From Symsagittifera roscoffensis (Eukaryota; Xenacoelomorpha; Acoela; Convolutidae), in NCBI RefSeq assembly GCF_963678635.1, contig NC_087064.1:24904189-24968188 (forward strand): a stretch of 64,000 nt of DNA, given 5' to 3'. Within the stretch, counting starts at the first letter, position 1. Each line of letters begins with the position of its first letter. The notes below the pieces were generated by a model. That model saw only the letters and a program-made list of their open reading frames with translations. It did not search any database and was not told the DNA's origin. The position numbers were made by a program, and so were the translations under genes. Shown here in pieces: positions 24,935-34,293 of the stretch.

Positions 24935-25570
24935 TGAAGTCTTGGGACCCTTCGAGAAATCCTGGGACCATTCGCTCAAGTGTTGGGACCCTTCGATCAA
25001 GTGTTGGGATCCTTCGCTCAAGTGTTGGTACCTTCGGTGAAGTCTTGGGCCCTTTAAGAAAGTCTTGGGACCCTTCGAGAAAGTCTTGGGATCTTCGGTG
25101 AAGCCTTAGGACCCTTCGAGAAAACCTTGGGACCCTTCGAGAAAAACTTGGGAGCCTTCGCTCAAGTGTTGAGACTTCGCTCAAGTGTTGGGGCCCTTCG
25201 GTCAAGTGTTGGTACCTTCGGTGAAGTTTTGGGACCCTTCGAGAAAATCTTGGGACCCATTGCTCAAGTGTATGAACCCTTCGCTCAAGTGTTGGGATCC
25301 TTCGCTCAAGTGTTGAGACTTCGCTCAAGTGTTGGGGCCCTTCGGTGAAGTCTTGGGACCCTTCGAGAAAGTCTTGGGACCCTTCGAGAAAGTTTTGGGA
25401 CCCTTCGCTCAAGTGTTGAGACCCTTCGCTCAAGTGATGAGATCCTTCGAGAAAGTCTTGGGGGCCCTTCGAGAAAGTCTTGGGACCCTTCTAGAAAGAG
25501 TTGGGACCCTTCGAGAAAGTCTTTGGACCCTCCGCTCAAGTGTTTGGATCCTTAGATCACTAACCCAGGA
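24935..25570. repeat. 21 bp minisatellite, ~30 units
   Basis: The units are variants of GGGACCCTTCGAGAAAGTCTT and GGGACCCTTCGCTCAAGTGTT. Because 21 is a multiple of three, all frames stay open on both strands, which yields long repetitive ORFs (EGSQDFL and similar). These are artefacts of the repeat. The array decays into isolated CTCAAGTGTT motifs until about 25750. Confidence 0.9.
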
Positions 25571-26660
25571 CTGAAGTGCGGGGACCCTTAGATCACTATC
25601 CCAGGATACCACAAAAACTCTTGTAATGTTTCCAATGATGTAGCTCAAGTGTTTGGTCTCTTCGTTCACTCCCATTGTACCACTTCCGGTGCTTCGTGTG
25701 AAGAACTTCCCATGGCCTTAGCTCGAGTGTTGGGATTTCCAATCCACTATCCCAGTACCACCTCTAGTACTCGTGTGAAAATTTCCTAAACTTCAATTCT
25801 GTTAACCAAATTTTTCTGAGTCCCCTGAAATTTACCTTTGTTTCCTGGATCCAACGCAAGTCGAAATACGACTTGTTTTTAACGTTGTTTTATGATCGCT
25901 GTTTCACTAAAATTCAGAAAAAGTCAAACCCAAAAACAGTAATTCAAATGAAAAAAAAGGATAAAAACAAGAAGAATTTGTACACCAAAAATGTTATGGC
26001 AACAATGGTCGTCTTCCGTAAAAAACTTCTGGTACCTGACTATCACGCAATTTTCCTCCTCCCTACTAGCGGTCTTATGGGGTTTTAACCTTTTGGGTTC
26101 CAAAAACTGTCTTTTTCTAATCCCCCTACCAGATCCGGCCAGGTTACCTACCTTAATTCGAGTTTATTATCGAGTACTTTCAAGTTGCTACTCTTGTTGT
26201 GAGTCTATAACTAGGTTGTTCTAATGTAAATAAATCGACGATATCGATAGTTTAATTACTGTAAGAAAGCCCCCCTTTTTACAACTTTCATCACCAACCT
26301 CTATTTTAACCAGCCCCCTGCTAAACTCCCCCCTATCTAGCCCCCACTTAAGCCGAAAATAACGCTAAGCGCGATGTGCGCTAAACCTCCCGAGATAAAG
26401 TCCGTAGAACCTGTTTCCAAGCTCTGCTCAAGCAAAAACGTTTCCTCAAAACGGTTGGCTTTCGTTTATTCACTTTTACGCTAATCTCCTAAAGTTCAAA
26501 GTGGATTTGAGCGATACCCGTTTGACCAGGCAGAACACCATTGTGATCCCTTCTCGCTGCTGTGCTGATTTGATCACGCTACTGGTAGTCTCTTCCCAGT
26601 CGCGTGTCCTCTGTCTCTCAAGTCCCAGTCTTGAGAACCACTTTCCCCCTTATGGCCTAA
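25571..26660. other. Non-coding stretch, probably LTR-element leader
   Basis: It is C-rich on the plus strand with several CCCCC runs (26270-26360) and is bounded on the right by a primer-binding-like motif and an LTR. By position it should be the 5' internal region of the minus-strand element whose 5' LTR starts at 26684. No ORF with protein-like composition is present. The 115-codon ORF at 26501 spans the LTR border and is not credible. Confidence 0.5.
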
Positions 26661-26672
26661 CCAGGAGCGCCA
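26661..26672 (-). promoter_or_regulatory. Candidate tRNA primer-binding site
   Basis: CCAGGAGCGCCA on the plus strand (TGGCGCTCCTGG on the element strand) lies 11 nt inside the LTR that begins at 26684. The identical 12-mer occurs 12 nt inside the 5' LTR of the large element (52994-53005). The shared sequence and spacing support a primer-binding role. The primer tRNA is not identified. Confidence 0.6.
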
Positions 26673-27161
26673 CAAAAACACTATGTAACAGTCGCCTGCT
26701 TAAGTCACATATGAGGTTAAGAACAATTGGCCCTATAACCATTGGCTCAAGAGTCAGGGACATTATCTCTTGTGTTTTTCTACCACAAGCGGTTGGAGCC
26801 AATTCGGTTCACTTGCGATATGAGACTACAAACCGTGTTACAGCTTAAAGGCCACTACCAAAAAACCCTCCACTCTAGAAATAAGAACGCCCCCATGCTC
26901 AAGTCTCCAAATTCCTAAAACACTCAAACGCCGTTAAGAACAGAGTCGGAACCTTACGTATACCGTTAGTTTTTATTGAACAGTGGGTCTTTGATCCATT
27001 TCAGATGGATCATCCTAAAAATCTCACTTTAACTCAACATAACAACTTAAAACACACTCGAGAAATTTAAAGTGGGCGTTTACATACCGACACGACCTCT
27101 GGATTCTAACAACTAAATTGTAAAGCAACAGTAGAATTGATTTAGGGTAACTAAGAATAAC

Positions 27162-27166
27162 TCAAG
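27162..27166. repeat. Target-site duplication TCAAG (left)
   Basis: TCAAG directly precedes the TGCAAAAGCATGC border of the left LTR and matches 29077-29081 after the right LTR. Five base pairs is usual for Ty3/Gypsy integrases. Confidence 0.9.
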
Positions 27167-27313
27167 TGCAAAAGCATGCAATGTGTCAAAACATCAATCC
27201 GTTTCACACAATGTTAATTCTGAAACGACGAAAGACGTGACAATTAGTTAACACAAGTTACAAATACAATGCGTAAAACCAGAGTACATAACAAGGGTCC
27301 TTTTACTCGGACA
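27167..27313 (-). repeat. 3' LTR of the Gypsy deletion derivative
   Basis: 147 bp, with TG...CA ends on both strands. It differs from the 28931-29076 copy by only a few bases (for example CACACAATG versus CACACTATG). It is very short for a Gypsy LTR. Confidence 0.9.
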
Positions 27314-27482
27314 TCCCCCTCAAGTCGTTGGAGGCGCAATAAACGCCTTGCTGGCACGGTGCGCCTTTAACGACTGACGCATACGAGGACCCTGATTTAG
27401 GATTCGTGATGAAGGCGCCTGTCGTCCATGCATCGTCACCCCCAAACTTGGGAGGCGGGCGGCGGATCCTCTTTGGTCTGCC

Positions 27483-27935
27483 CTAATCCGTATCGAGCGC
27501 AGGGTTAGCGACTTGGGCTGGTACTGGCGATGCGTCTGGGTGTGATGTGGGTGGATCGCTGGCTTTCGGTTCCGGTGATGTGATGTCCGATCTAGCGGGA
27601 GGGTTGACGAAGTCAGATGCGGTGCGGCCGGTTCGACCGATTTCGTGTAGTTTGTCCACTGGAGCTGGAGTGGCGGACTCCTCGATCTCCTGCACACCGT
27701 GTTTGCTGATGATATCGTGTTGGTTTCCTTGGGGCGCCATATAATCATCGGGTAATGTAGGTGTTTCCAGAGAGGGCGAAGAATCAGTGTCGAGTGGCTC
27801 CCGATGTGGAGGTATGGAACGGACTTCTCCTTCTGCGCGGACGGCAAAACGCTGGAATTTCTTAAGGAAGCGGCGGTTGCGTAGAGTGAGACGGTGGGAA
27901 CCGTCCACCCGGACGGTTTTTTTGGTCATTGTCAC
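27483..27935 (-). pseudogene. C-terminal tail of the Gypsy derivative pol (frameshifted)
   Basis: It continues the integrase after a one-base shift at the A7 run near 27920. The seam reads QIGDND, then TVRVDGSHRLTLRNRRFLKK, typical of the basic end of a Gypsy integrase. A proline/serine-rich tail follows to the stop at 27483-27485. The track at 27320-27847 in the other frame is a shadow. Confidence 0.75.
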
Positions 27936-28880
27936 CTATCTGAATAACAATGCCAGTCTTGTCCCACTTATTGGGGTGATTGCCACTTTGGTTCTGAATC
28001 CTAACTGAGTCTCCTATAAACAGAGGAGCAAGCTTGCGTGTATTCCTGTCTAGTCTATCAACCTGCTTTGCCAGCCTAGCACGAAGAGCATTTTCCTTCG
28101 CTCGCCATGTGTCCTTCCAATGATAATCGACCGGGCTGATTTCATCAAAAACGGACACTCTGTTTGCAAAAACAGGTGGTGCAGGAAGAGAGTCACGAAG
28201 AGAGCGACCGAGAAGCACCTGGGCAGGGGACAGGCCGCTGTCACGTTCTGGTGTGTTTCGGAGCTGAAGCATGCCACGCATAACGGCATCTGTATTTATG
28301 TTTCCGCTTTCGTCCACATTGTCCACAATAAGACGTTTCATGGCTTTTACCGCAACCTCTGCACGGCCGTTGGACTGGGGATGGTAAGCTGAAGATAGTC
28401 GATGGGTGATACCCCACCGCGACATGAAATCCTTCATGATGTGCGACGTGTATTCCGGTCCGCCGTCACTGGACAAGTGCTCTGGCACACCAAATTGGGC
28501 GAACAATTGCCGCAACGCTTTTATCAGACCAGCGGCTCCGGCCTCTGCGGTGGCTGCGCTTGCCTGTCTAAAGTCGGGCCAATTGGTAAACCTGTCAACA
28601 GTTAGGAGATAATTCTTTCCACGCACATTGAAATAATCGGTTGCAACTGCCTGGAAGGGTAGCACCGCAACAAATGGCTCGGCGGCTGGTAGATGCGGTT
28701 GGCTGGGTGATATGGAGTCACATGTGCGACACTGTTTACGAACCTCCTGGATGTCCGTGGTGATTCCAGGCCAAAATATCGACGCGGTAGCTCGGCTCAT
28801 CATCTGAGTGACCCCTTGGTGAGCGCTATGAAAATGCTGGCAAACTTCACTTCTGAGGCTTGGCGGAATGACAGTGCGGT
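27862..28880 (-). pseudogene. Integrase of the Gypsy deletion derivative (partial pol)
   Basis: The open frame starts within TVIPPSLRSEVCQHF. It shows the integrase zinc-binding motif (HFHSAHQG ... CRTCDSI), then the catalytic triad: D in VATDYF, D in SSDGGPEYTS and E in NGRAEVAVKA. The frame has no start codon of its own because its upstream part is deleted. At about 27920 an A7 run on the coding strand shifts the frame, and the rest of pol continues in the ORF at 27483-27935. The protein would have inserted cDNA into the genome; this copy could not act on its own. Confidence 0.85.
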
Positions 28881-28930
28881 GCGGCCGGTTCGCCTAATTG
28901 TTGTGATAAACTTAATAAATAGAATTAACA

Positions 28931-29076
28931 TGCAAAAGCATGCAATGTGTCAAAACATCAATCCGTTTCACACTATGTTAATTCTGAAACGACGAAAGAC
29001 GTGACAAATAGTTAACACAAGTTACAAATACAATGCGTAAAACCAGAGTACATAACAAGGGTCCTTTTACTCGGAC
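28931..29076 (-). repeat. 5' LTR of the Gypsy deletion derivative
   Basis: 146 bp and nearly identical to 27167-27313. No classical TGG primer-binding motif is seen just inside it (28893-28930), which fits an internal deletion that started close to the LTR. Confidence 0.9.
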
Positions 29077-29478
29077 ATCAAGAAGTTTGAAAGGGATAAG
29101 TTTTAATTCAAGCAATAAGTTTTCTGTTTGGACCATTGAGCAGCTTCAGCTGTCCACTTTTCTCTCAAGGTTCACTCTGGTCCACTCGAGCGCTCCTGTC
29201 TGTTCTCCGTCTCTCCTGATTTTCTGCCAGGAGCAAGACAGCTCTACTCCCGTTTGATTTATAGTAAAAATGCGAATAGCAATTTTACTCCGCTATATTT
29301 CAGCTACTTTCCCGCTGTTATTAATCGATTCTTCTGCTTGATTTCTTTAAGCATTTTCAGTTGTCGCGAGAAACTTGAGCATGACATATTCAGTTCGAAA
29401 CTTTGAAAAGTTACTTTTCTCCCCTACATCAAGATTAAACGTTCAGTTCAAATAAGACCGACTGGCACATATATGAAC

Positions 29479-30395
29479 TGTAACATTCGCCCGGAAGATA
29501 CATATCGACGGAAGACAAAACTAAGTCTTAAGACGACTGGCTAACGTCTAAACAGAGCTTTGCATGCTTTTCACCGTCTCTACCAAGCCAGTACTTTTCG
29601 GTGGTCTTTCTAACATCGGGTCGATAAAAACGTTACTGCTTTCGGCTTCGGTCAAAACACTTAAATTAACTAGATTACATGCAGAAATAGTGAGCTCATG
29701 GCTGGGTCTCAGTATCCCCAGACCACGAGGTCACTCCTAAAAACAGGGCTACTACTCATTATATTACTATTGTTTTTGTTCAGTAGATAAAAATCATCAT
29801 CTCCATCGAAGATGGATGAACCTTTTCTCCCAACTCCTAGCTTCTCATTCTTATCAAAATGAATCTAGATGTTAATTAAATTCAAGTCAGGACATGACAG
29901 GAAGCTAAAAGTTTATGTAACAGGATAAAAGTTTCAGTTCCTTTACCCCTCCGGATTGACAAATCTGCTGGATCAAGCTGGTTAATCCTGATTTCTTCTT
30001 AATCCGGAAGGCCGTCCTTCAGCCTTCACCGTTGTTCGCAACGGCCTTGCAACTATTGTAGCGGCACAATAGTTGCAACTCGGAGTGTTCTCTGTTACTC
30101 TGTAACTCGTTGTCGTTTTCCAATCTCGATTTCGTAGTTGTTGTTAGCGCAGCTAATGTTGTTCTGTTTCTTTCTTGTTTTAGCCAAAATGGCCGTTTCT
30201 GACGTTTCTCAGAAATATGACGTCATAATTCGAATTTTTGAAATTTTAAAATACCAGAATATTCCAGCCCTCACCGTCTGGCCAATCGTTCCAATAACGT
30301 TCTTATTTCTTAATAATCACCAATCCGGAAGGCTCGCTGCTAAAAATTCGAATTCTGCAGAGATTGCATTTTTCACATTCTGGTCGAATGTCACA
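29479..30395 (-). repeat. 3' LTR of the large element
   Basis: 917 bp. It differs from the 5' LTR at about 15 positions plus two short indels by my count, about 1.6%. It contains tandem hairpins at 30030-30078 and a CCCCTCCGGATTG motif. It sits only 9 bp from the end of LTR L4 (29469). Confidence 0.9.
30030..30078. promoter_or_regulatory. Two adjacent hairpins in the LTR
   Basis: CCGTTG-TTCG-CAACGG is a perfect 6 bp stem with a 4 nt loop. It is followed at 30047-30078 by TTGCAACTATTGT, a 6 nt loop and its perfect 13 bp complement. Both are unchanged in the 5' LTR (second stem at 53587-53618). Their role is unknown; LTR hairpins may act in polyadenylation, packaging or strand transfer. Confidence 0.7.
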
Positions 30396-30405
30396 TACTC
30401 CCCGG
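30396..30405 (-). promoter_or_regulatory. Polypurine tract next to the 3' LTR
   Basis: TACTCCCCGG on the plus strand, CCGGGGAGTA on the element strand, directly abuts the 3' LTR. The same 10-mer borders L1 and L3. It is the expected primer for plus-strand DNA synthesis. Confidence 0.75.
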
Positions 30406-31203
30406 ACAGTCCGGTCAATGTCCTCATTGAATCACGCAATATTCGTAAAATGGTCACAGTGTCATCGAACAGAATTTACAAAATGCACGAAATTACTTTT
30501 GTCCACGCCACATCGACTCACTGCAGAATATAAATGGCATCATACTACATCACTATAGCCTTCAAATTCTCTCATTAATCTGCACATTGAGGATATGACT
30601 TAAGATAAAACATATTTTCTGACTTCCAATGTCAATGTCCCGATTAAAACTTTTTCTCTTAGATTTAAAAGGTGTTGGCTTGCAGGACAGTCCTGCCAAC
30701 CAACAAGCTAAAATTATCCTACTACGCTTTTCCCTTCAGAAATCTTGCTTGTTATTGTCCTGAATATTAAAACTAAGAAACTCTGTGGTTAGAAAGAACA
30801 ATGAAACAATCTCCCTCTTCGAGAGATTACTCAAGCCTTCCATGTCACCACAAAGTGATCAGTTCTCCTAGCTGATTAAAAACAGTCATACAGGCTGGAA
30901 TATTTAAATATACTCCTTCACTTAAGCCTTCCTAAATAAATAGTAAGTGAGTGTCTCTAAAGCCACTTCAACTAAAATTAAAATGCAAATCAATAAATGC
31001 AACAATTTCAAAACTCAACTTAATGTTTCAGTTTTCAATTACAACTTGGTTGCTTGGTTTCTCACTTGAGTTTTTCACAATTCTGAGTTTTAACTTTTCT
31101 TCGTCACTCCTTTGTTTTCTTCTTTTTTCGTCGTTTAGAAGTTCTAAAACTTCTAAATTCTTCTAATTCCATCTCTTTTTTCATCTTGTCTTTCGGTCAT
31201 CCG
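30406..31203 (-). other. 3' untranslated region of the large element
   Basis: About 800 bp of AT-rich sequence lies between the last accessory ORF and the polypurine tract. No ORF has protein-like composition. Part of it (to about 30560) is collinear with the internal fragments beside L1 and L3. Confidence 0.6.
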
Positions 31204-33678
31204 TCAATGTTCCATTTCTTCCTGCTGTGATACTGACTCTGCACTCTCAGTTTCCGTATCTTGTAACACGTCGTTAGCTATCCTGACGCTGCTGGAAGCC
31301 GTCCTCCAACACTTCTGCTCTTCCACCCTCTGTTTACAACAAGGTAGGGGATCCACGTTAGATTCTCTGTTCCTGCAGAAGCTGTTGTGGAGACACAACG
31401 TCACGTTTCTCTCCAAATCTTCTTTCAGCATCTCTGCCTTCTCCTTTCCACTACGTTCACTCGTCCTGGAAATTCTTTTCACAGCGGTAGTCACTGCATT
31501 CCGATGAGTCACGAGAGCTCGCTCGAAAGCTCCTGCTCCAATGTCCAGCTGATATTCACTGTACACCCTGCCATGCTTCGACATATGCTTTTTCGCTTAT
31601 TCGTACAACCATGCAGTCATGTTAGCTCTGAACCATGGCATCAATCGTTTTCTTGCCCATATCTTCTTCACTTCCATCGGAATGTTTAGAACTTTGCACA
31701 TTGTCTCAAAAAGATCTAAATCTTTTAGACAATCTAATTTCCGCAACTGTTCTCTCGTCGGTGCCTCCTGTCTGTTATTTTCTCTCACATGAGCTTCCAG
31801 TCATCGTATCGCCATCATAACTCCCACTATCACTATCGTTACGGGCTGTGATGAATCTGGTAAGCCCATGGAGAGCAGCTCTCCAGAGTCCCAGATCAAC
31901 ATCAGATTACTACGCTTGGGATACCACCAGGTCTGCAGCAAGCAGTGGCAAGGAAACTCGTCATGCGTCAACATGATGCTCCTCCAATTACGTTTTCCCG
32001 AAGCTTCCAGCAATGGTTCCACTTCCATCATCACTCGGTGGACTTCATCATTCTCATCTACTGCATTGTAATCTGTGACAGTTGATCCTCTCTGTTTCTG
32101 TCTCTCAAAGTCACTGAAGTTCCCACTCACATATCCAATGAACGTCTTTCCTAGTATTGACTCCAATTCTTCTTTGGTTCTCTCTGGAACTGCTGAGAAC
32201 ATCTTACATAGTAACTCGTAAGACTTTTCAGACATTCTCGCCAATCTCACACACTTCGGCACTGAGAAGGCTTGATCCACGATCGTTCTTGTACTCTTCA
32301 CGTCCACAGTCACGAAATGTACAGGGTATCTGCTCTTGCACATTGGAGCCAACGTTGAACCTACCAAATATCGTGCTCCTGATGGCCTACAATAAGTCTC
32401 ACTGTGTCTGATGTTCATTTCTGTCTCGATTGCTTCCCTCCATTTCCCTATGTATTTCTGTTCAGTCTGCAGAACTCCTGGGAATACTTCTACACTGATG
32501 GCTGTGACCACCTCATGTTTCTGTTCCAGATTCAATATTGACTCTAAAGAACCAAACATGCTGTAGAATCCTAGTGCAGTCACTAGATTCACATCGGTTC
32601 CTCCATGGCAATCTGCTATCAGTTCCGTTTCTGTTCTAGCTTTCATCACTACATTCCCAAACAATACCGTCAATTGCTTGTGTTGTTTCTCCAGGGTCTT
32701 CACACAGTCCAGACCTCCACAAACGTGACCCTCCAGTCCACAGACTTCCGCCAGACAGCTACCAGGTTTGACCCAGTCTTCTGGTCCCCAGCCAGGCAAC
32801 TCCACCTTATCTTCTCCGTTGCTCTTAGAGGCTGTTATCATCACATTATATATGATGTTGAGGTCACGCAGGTTACAGTCTGCATTCAGTTCCCTCTGTA
32901 CGTCTTGCGTCGCCCGTAATATTGAGTCAGCGTTGGGACTAGGACACCATGATGGCCTCATCAATTCCCACACTGTCATCAAGCTCGTTCTCAGTAATTC
33001 ATCTGAGAATCCCAACCCAAACTCCACTCTTTTGTCGGATTTTGGTACTGAAGGTGCAGTCACCTCTTCTTCCAAGACCAGTCCCAATTTGGCCTGTGGA
33101 TTGTTAACGCTCTTAATCGTTACAATTCTGGACGTCCAGAATCTTAGCAATACCGCCTGCTCATAATCGAAGAAGCAATCGCGTATGTCTTCACTCAGGA
33201 AAGGATTGTACGCGATCCCTATGATCCCGGATACGTAGCCATACGATTTCTTCTTGATCGGTCCACAGTATTCACTGGATTTTGGCAATGCTCCCATAGA
33301 TTCTTTAGTGAGTCTCAGCTCCTTGTTTGAGAATCTCCTGATTTCGTCTATCTTTTTCATGGGTTCTAACTCCTCAGGTTCTTTCATGTTCACCCTCATC
33401 GGTTTACTTTGCTGCATATCCAGCAGTGCTAGCAAGAATAAGGCTTTCGTTCGCTCATCGCCTTCCCTCAACATTTTAACACAAGTGTTTAATGCAGGTA
33501 GTGAAATCTGCTCTATCAGGAATCGAATGAAACAGAGAGCGTCTCTCCGCTTCGCACACGCTCCTGCTGCTCCCTCCTGGACTATCAGATCCCTCAGGTT
33601 CGTCATAAGGAAAACCTTTTCCTCTTTTGATCTCTTCCTTTCTTCTGAGTCATATTCTTCGCGAGTCAGTCCCATCAT
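31204..33678 (-). CDS. Accessory ORF C, main part (three same-frame segments)
   Basis: A 625-codon frame starts at ATG 33678 (MMGLTREEYD). After a single TGA (31803-31801) it continues in the same frame to 31597, and after a single TAA (31599-31597) to 31204. It is also in frame with the preceding ORF at 33682-34293 across one TGA. This shared frame over 3.1 kb argues for one original protein of about 1,030 residues. Cysteine/histidine-bearing stretches occur (LAEVCGLEGHVCGGLDC; TYCRPSG), but no family is recognised, and there is no signal peptide or membrane segment. It is not an obvious envelope protein. Confidence 0.6.
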
Positions 33679-33681
33679 GCA

Positions 33682-34293
33682 TCAGGCGAACCTGAGTTGT
33701 AACTCTGTTCTTACGTAAGGTACTGCCACGAGAGCATGTATTCTTGGTGTAGTCCTCATTTCTTCTTCGAAATACCTCAACACTACTGCTTTCCATGGAA
33801 GGCTCACTAACTGCTCGATCGTTTCCGCCTGTATGTCAGACGACGCCAAAGTCCCGTACGCCTTCTGCTTGAGGGTGGTGCCTAGCAACATCGTTTCCAG
33901 ATAACCCTCCATGGCTTTTTCGTCTTCCAGGGCCATTACATACCCTCTAGCCGAGTTTCGGTATTCCAACATCTTCATGTATCCACCGGTGGGTTCATCT
34001 ATCGACACAGTCTCCGACACTGTCAGTCGGTTGTATTCCACTGGTGTTAGTGGTCCTGCGACACTTCCCTTTCCATGATTCATGGGAGATGGCTTGAAGT
34101 CTTTCATTTTGCTCTCTCCACATTGGCTGAGTATTTCCATTTCTAAGGTTGCTCCAGTCAGAGTGCGGTCACTCCTTTTGGATTTATAACCAGTTGACTT
34201 TATCCCCGCCATGAGAATGGGTGGCACCATCGCTATATCAGTTAATATTCTATCTGTGCCAGACAATTGATAATCACCTTGCCCCAAATCCAT
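33682..34293 (-). CDS. Accessory ORF C, N-terminal part
   Basis: The ATG at 34293 overlaps the TAA of the upstream ORF as TAATG. Such overlaps support termination-reinitiation in some retroelements and viruses (UAAUG in influenza B virus and in the SART1 retrotransposon). The 203-codon frame begins MDLGQGDYQLSGTD and ends at a TGA (33684-33682). Two codons later the next ATG continues the same frame. The TGA is therefore probably a nonsense mutation inside one longer protein. No domain is recognised. Confidence 0.6.
   Translation of the reverse strand: MDLGQGDYQLSGTDRILTDIAMVPPILMAGIKSTGYKSKRSDRTLTGATLEMEILSQCGESKMKDFKPSPMNHGKGSVAGPLTPVEYNRLTVSETVSIDEPTGGYMKMLEYRNSARGYVMALEDEKAMEGYLETMLLGTTLKQKAYGTLASSDIQAETIEQLVSLPWKAVVLRYFEEEMRTTPRIHALVAVPYVRTELQLRFA

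Larger units (their letters stand above)
27167..29076 (-). mobile_element. Ty3/Gypsy deletion derivative with 146-147 bp LTRs
   Basis: The 3' LTR is 27167-27313 and the 5' LTR 28931-29076. On the element strand each begins TGTCCGAGTAAAAGG and ends GCTTTTGCA. They are nearly identical. The perfect 5 bp duplication TCAAG flanks both sides (27162-27166 and 29077-29081). A polypurine tract (TTGAGGGGGA) abuts the 3' LTR. Inside, only the integrase and the end of pol survive; gag, protease, RT and RNase H are missing. The LTR identity and clean duplication show that it inserted as one unit fairly recently. Confidence 0.9.
26684..29469 (-). mobile_element. LTR copy L4 (5' LTR), split by a nested Gypsy insertion
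   Basis: The LTR starts TGTAACAGTCGC at 26684 next to a primer-binding motif and ends GACCGACTGGCACA at 29469. Its last ~190 bp (29281-29469) closely match the ends of L1 and L3. With the 1.9 kb nested insertion and one 5 bp duplication removed, it would measure about 871 bp, the expected length. Its middle is much more diverged from L1-L3, so it may be a distinct subfamily. Confidence 0.55.

Noticed and set aside
24912-25675. Several ORFs of up to 173 codons on both strands
   Set aside because: They are produced by the 21 bp minisatellite, which stays open in all frames; the repeated peptide has no independent support.
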